Assembly: GCA_934597465.1 (NCBI GenBank)
Contig: CAKTSC010000102.1
Span: 1 to 5,974 of the forward strand
From: an uncultured Dysosmobacter sp.
Lineage (GTDB): Bacteria; Bacillota; Clostridia; Oscillospirales; Oscillospiraceae
DNA length: 5,974 nt
Reading direction: 5' to 3'
Shown here: positions 5,390 to 5,974 of the stretch, in pieces
Numbering within the stretch: position 1 is the stretch's first letter
Layout of the letters: every line of letters begins with the position of its first letter
Translations under genes and position numbers: made by a program
Notes under the pieces: generated by a model
Told to the model about the DNA's origin: nothing
The model's input: only the letters and a program-made list of their open reading frames with translations
The model's database searches: none

Positions 5390-5974
5390 TCAGGCCCGCT
5401 TGAAGAGCTTTTCCAGCTCGTACTTGGTGATCTTGGCGGCCACGGGGCGGCCGTGGGGGCAGTACTTGACCTCCCCGGCCTGGACGCGATCCACCAGGGC
5501 CCGGAGCTCCGCCGGGTCGCTCTGCCAGCCGCCCTTGATGGCGGCCTTGCAGGCCATGGTGTGCAGGAGCTCGTCCCGCCGCTGGGAGAGGCTCCGGCCG
5601 GAGCGGAGGGCGGCGGCGAACTCCTCCAGCGCGGCGGGGGCGTCGGCGGCGTCGATGTCCGCGGGGAGCTCCCGGAGGAGCACCGTGCCGTCGCCGAAGT
5701 CCTCGCAGGCGAAGCCCAGCTCCTCCAGGAGGGACAGGTTTTCCAGGAGGGCGGCGGCATCCTCCCGGCTCAGCTCCACCGGGAGGGGGGCCAGGAGGGT
5801 CTGGCGCATGGGGGGCTCCTGGGCGGATCTCAGGCGGTCAAAGTTGATGCGCTCGTGGGCGGCGTGCTTGTCGATGAGGTAGACGCAGCCGTCCTCGCTC
5901 TCGCAGACGATGTAGGTGTGGAGGATCTCCCCGGCGATGCGCCAGGGGGACTCCCGGGGCTCCAGGGTCTCCTG
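5390..5974 (-). CDS. mutL: DNA mismatch repair protein MutL, C-terminal part
   Basis: MutL couples mismatch recognition by MutS to strand cutting. Only the last 194 residues are present; the N-terminal ATPase domain lies beyond the right edge. The part seen is the dimerisation/endonuclease domain of a nicking-type MutL. It has the metal-binding motif DKHAAHERINFD (5872-5837), MACKAAIKGG, YCPHGRPVAAK and the final ELEKLFKR. Within it QTLLAP (5803-5786) fits the QxxLxP beta-clamp-binding motif known from B. subtilis MutL (QEMIVP). The canonical endonuclease motif is DQHA-x2-E-x4-E; here Gln is Lys and the last Glu is Asp. The reading frame is open to the window edge with no break; an internal ATG at 5809 is not the start because the essential motif lies upstream of it. 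The TGA stop is 19 bp before miaA. Confidence is high. Confidence 0.96.
   Translation of the reverse strand, partial: QETLEPRESPWRIAGEILHTYIVCESEDGCVYLIDKHAAHERINFDRLRSAQEPPMRQTLLAPLPVELSREDAAALLENLSLLEELGFACEDFGDGTVLLRELPADIDAADAPAALEEFAAALRSGRSLSQRRDELLHTMACKAAIKGGWQSDPAELRALVDRVQAGEVKYCPHGRPVAAKITKYELEKLFKRA

Noticed and set aside
4426..5760. miaA as a 444-residue protein with an N-terminal extension
   Set aside because: The extra 130 residues overlap mutL out of frame and are Ser/Pro/Arg low-complexity shadow. The P-loop at residue 11 and a good ribosome site favour the start at 5370.

Overview
The window is a GC-rich stretch of a Firmicutes (Clostridia-type) chromosome with every recognisable gene on the minus strand. 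The gene set (mutL, miaA, hfq, a HlyD-like adaptor, yggS/ylmE, sepF/ylmF, divIVA) and strong AAGGAG/GGGAGG ribosome binding sites point to a low-GC-lineage phylum member that has itself become GC-rich. The high G+C in third codon positions and the style of the DivIVA and SepF sequences resemble gut Oscillospiraceae (Flavonifractor/Oscillibacter/Lawsonibacter relatives); that genus-level guess is inference from memory, not a database result.

Reading in the direction of transcription (right to left): the C-terminal end of MutL enters at the right edge (5974-5390), followed after 19 bp by miaA (5370-4426). A 60-bp gap holding two tandem hairpins leads to hfq (4365-4141). A 35-bp gap precedes a membrane-anchored HlyD-like protein (4105-2810), then yggS (2791-2084), sepF (2055-1612) and divIVA (1596-886), with gaps of only 18, 28 and 15 bp. 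A strong intrinsic terminator (843-872) closes this run. The next unit, separated by 144 noncoding bp rich in G-runs and hairpins, is a HAD-family phosphatase whose 3' end lies beyond the left edge.

The seven genes before the terminator look like one co-directional transcription unit. It joins the conserved mut-miaA-hfq group (mismatch repair, tRNA A37 prenylation, RNA chaperone) to a reduced version of the Firmicute ylm/divIVA division cluster (PLP homeostasis, FtsZ anchoring, pole/septum scaffold). The HlyD-like protein sits exactly at the junction and has no transporter partner in view. This is mostly conserved housekeeping DNA. I see no mobile element, CRISPR array, tRNA or rRNA, and no convincing undescribed system. 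The best leads are the orphan HlyD-like protein inside a division cluster, an E. coli-like arginine patch on Hfq, and the structured noncoding segments at 742-842 and 4392-4437.
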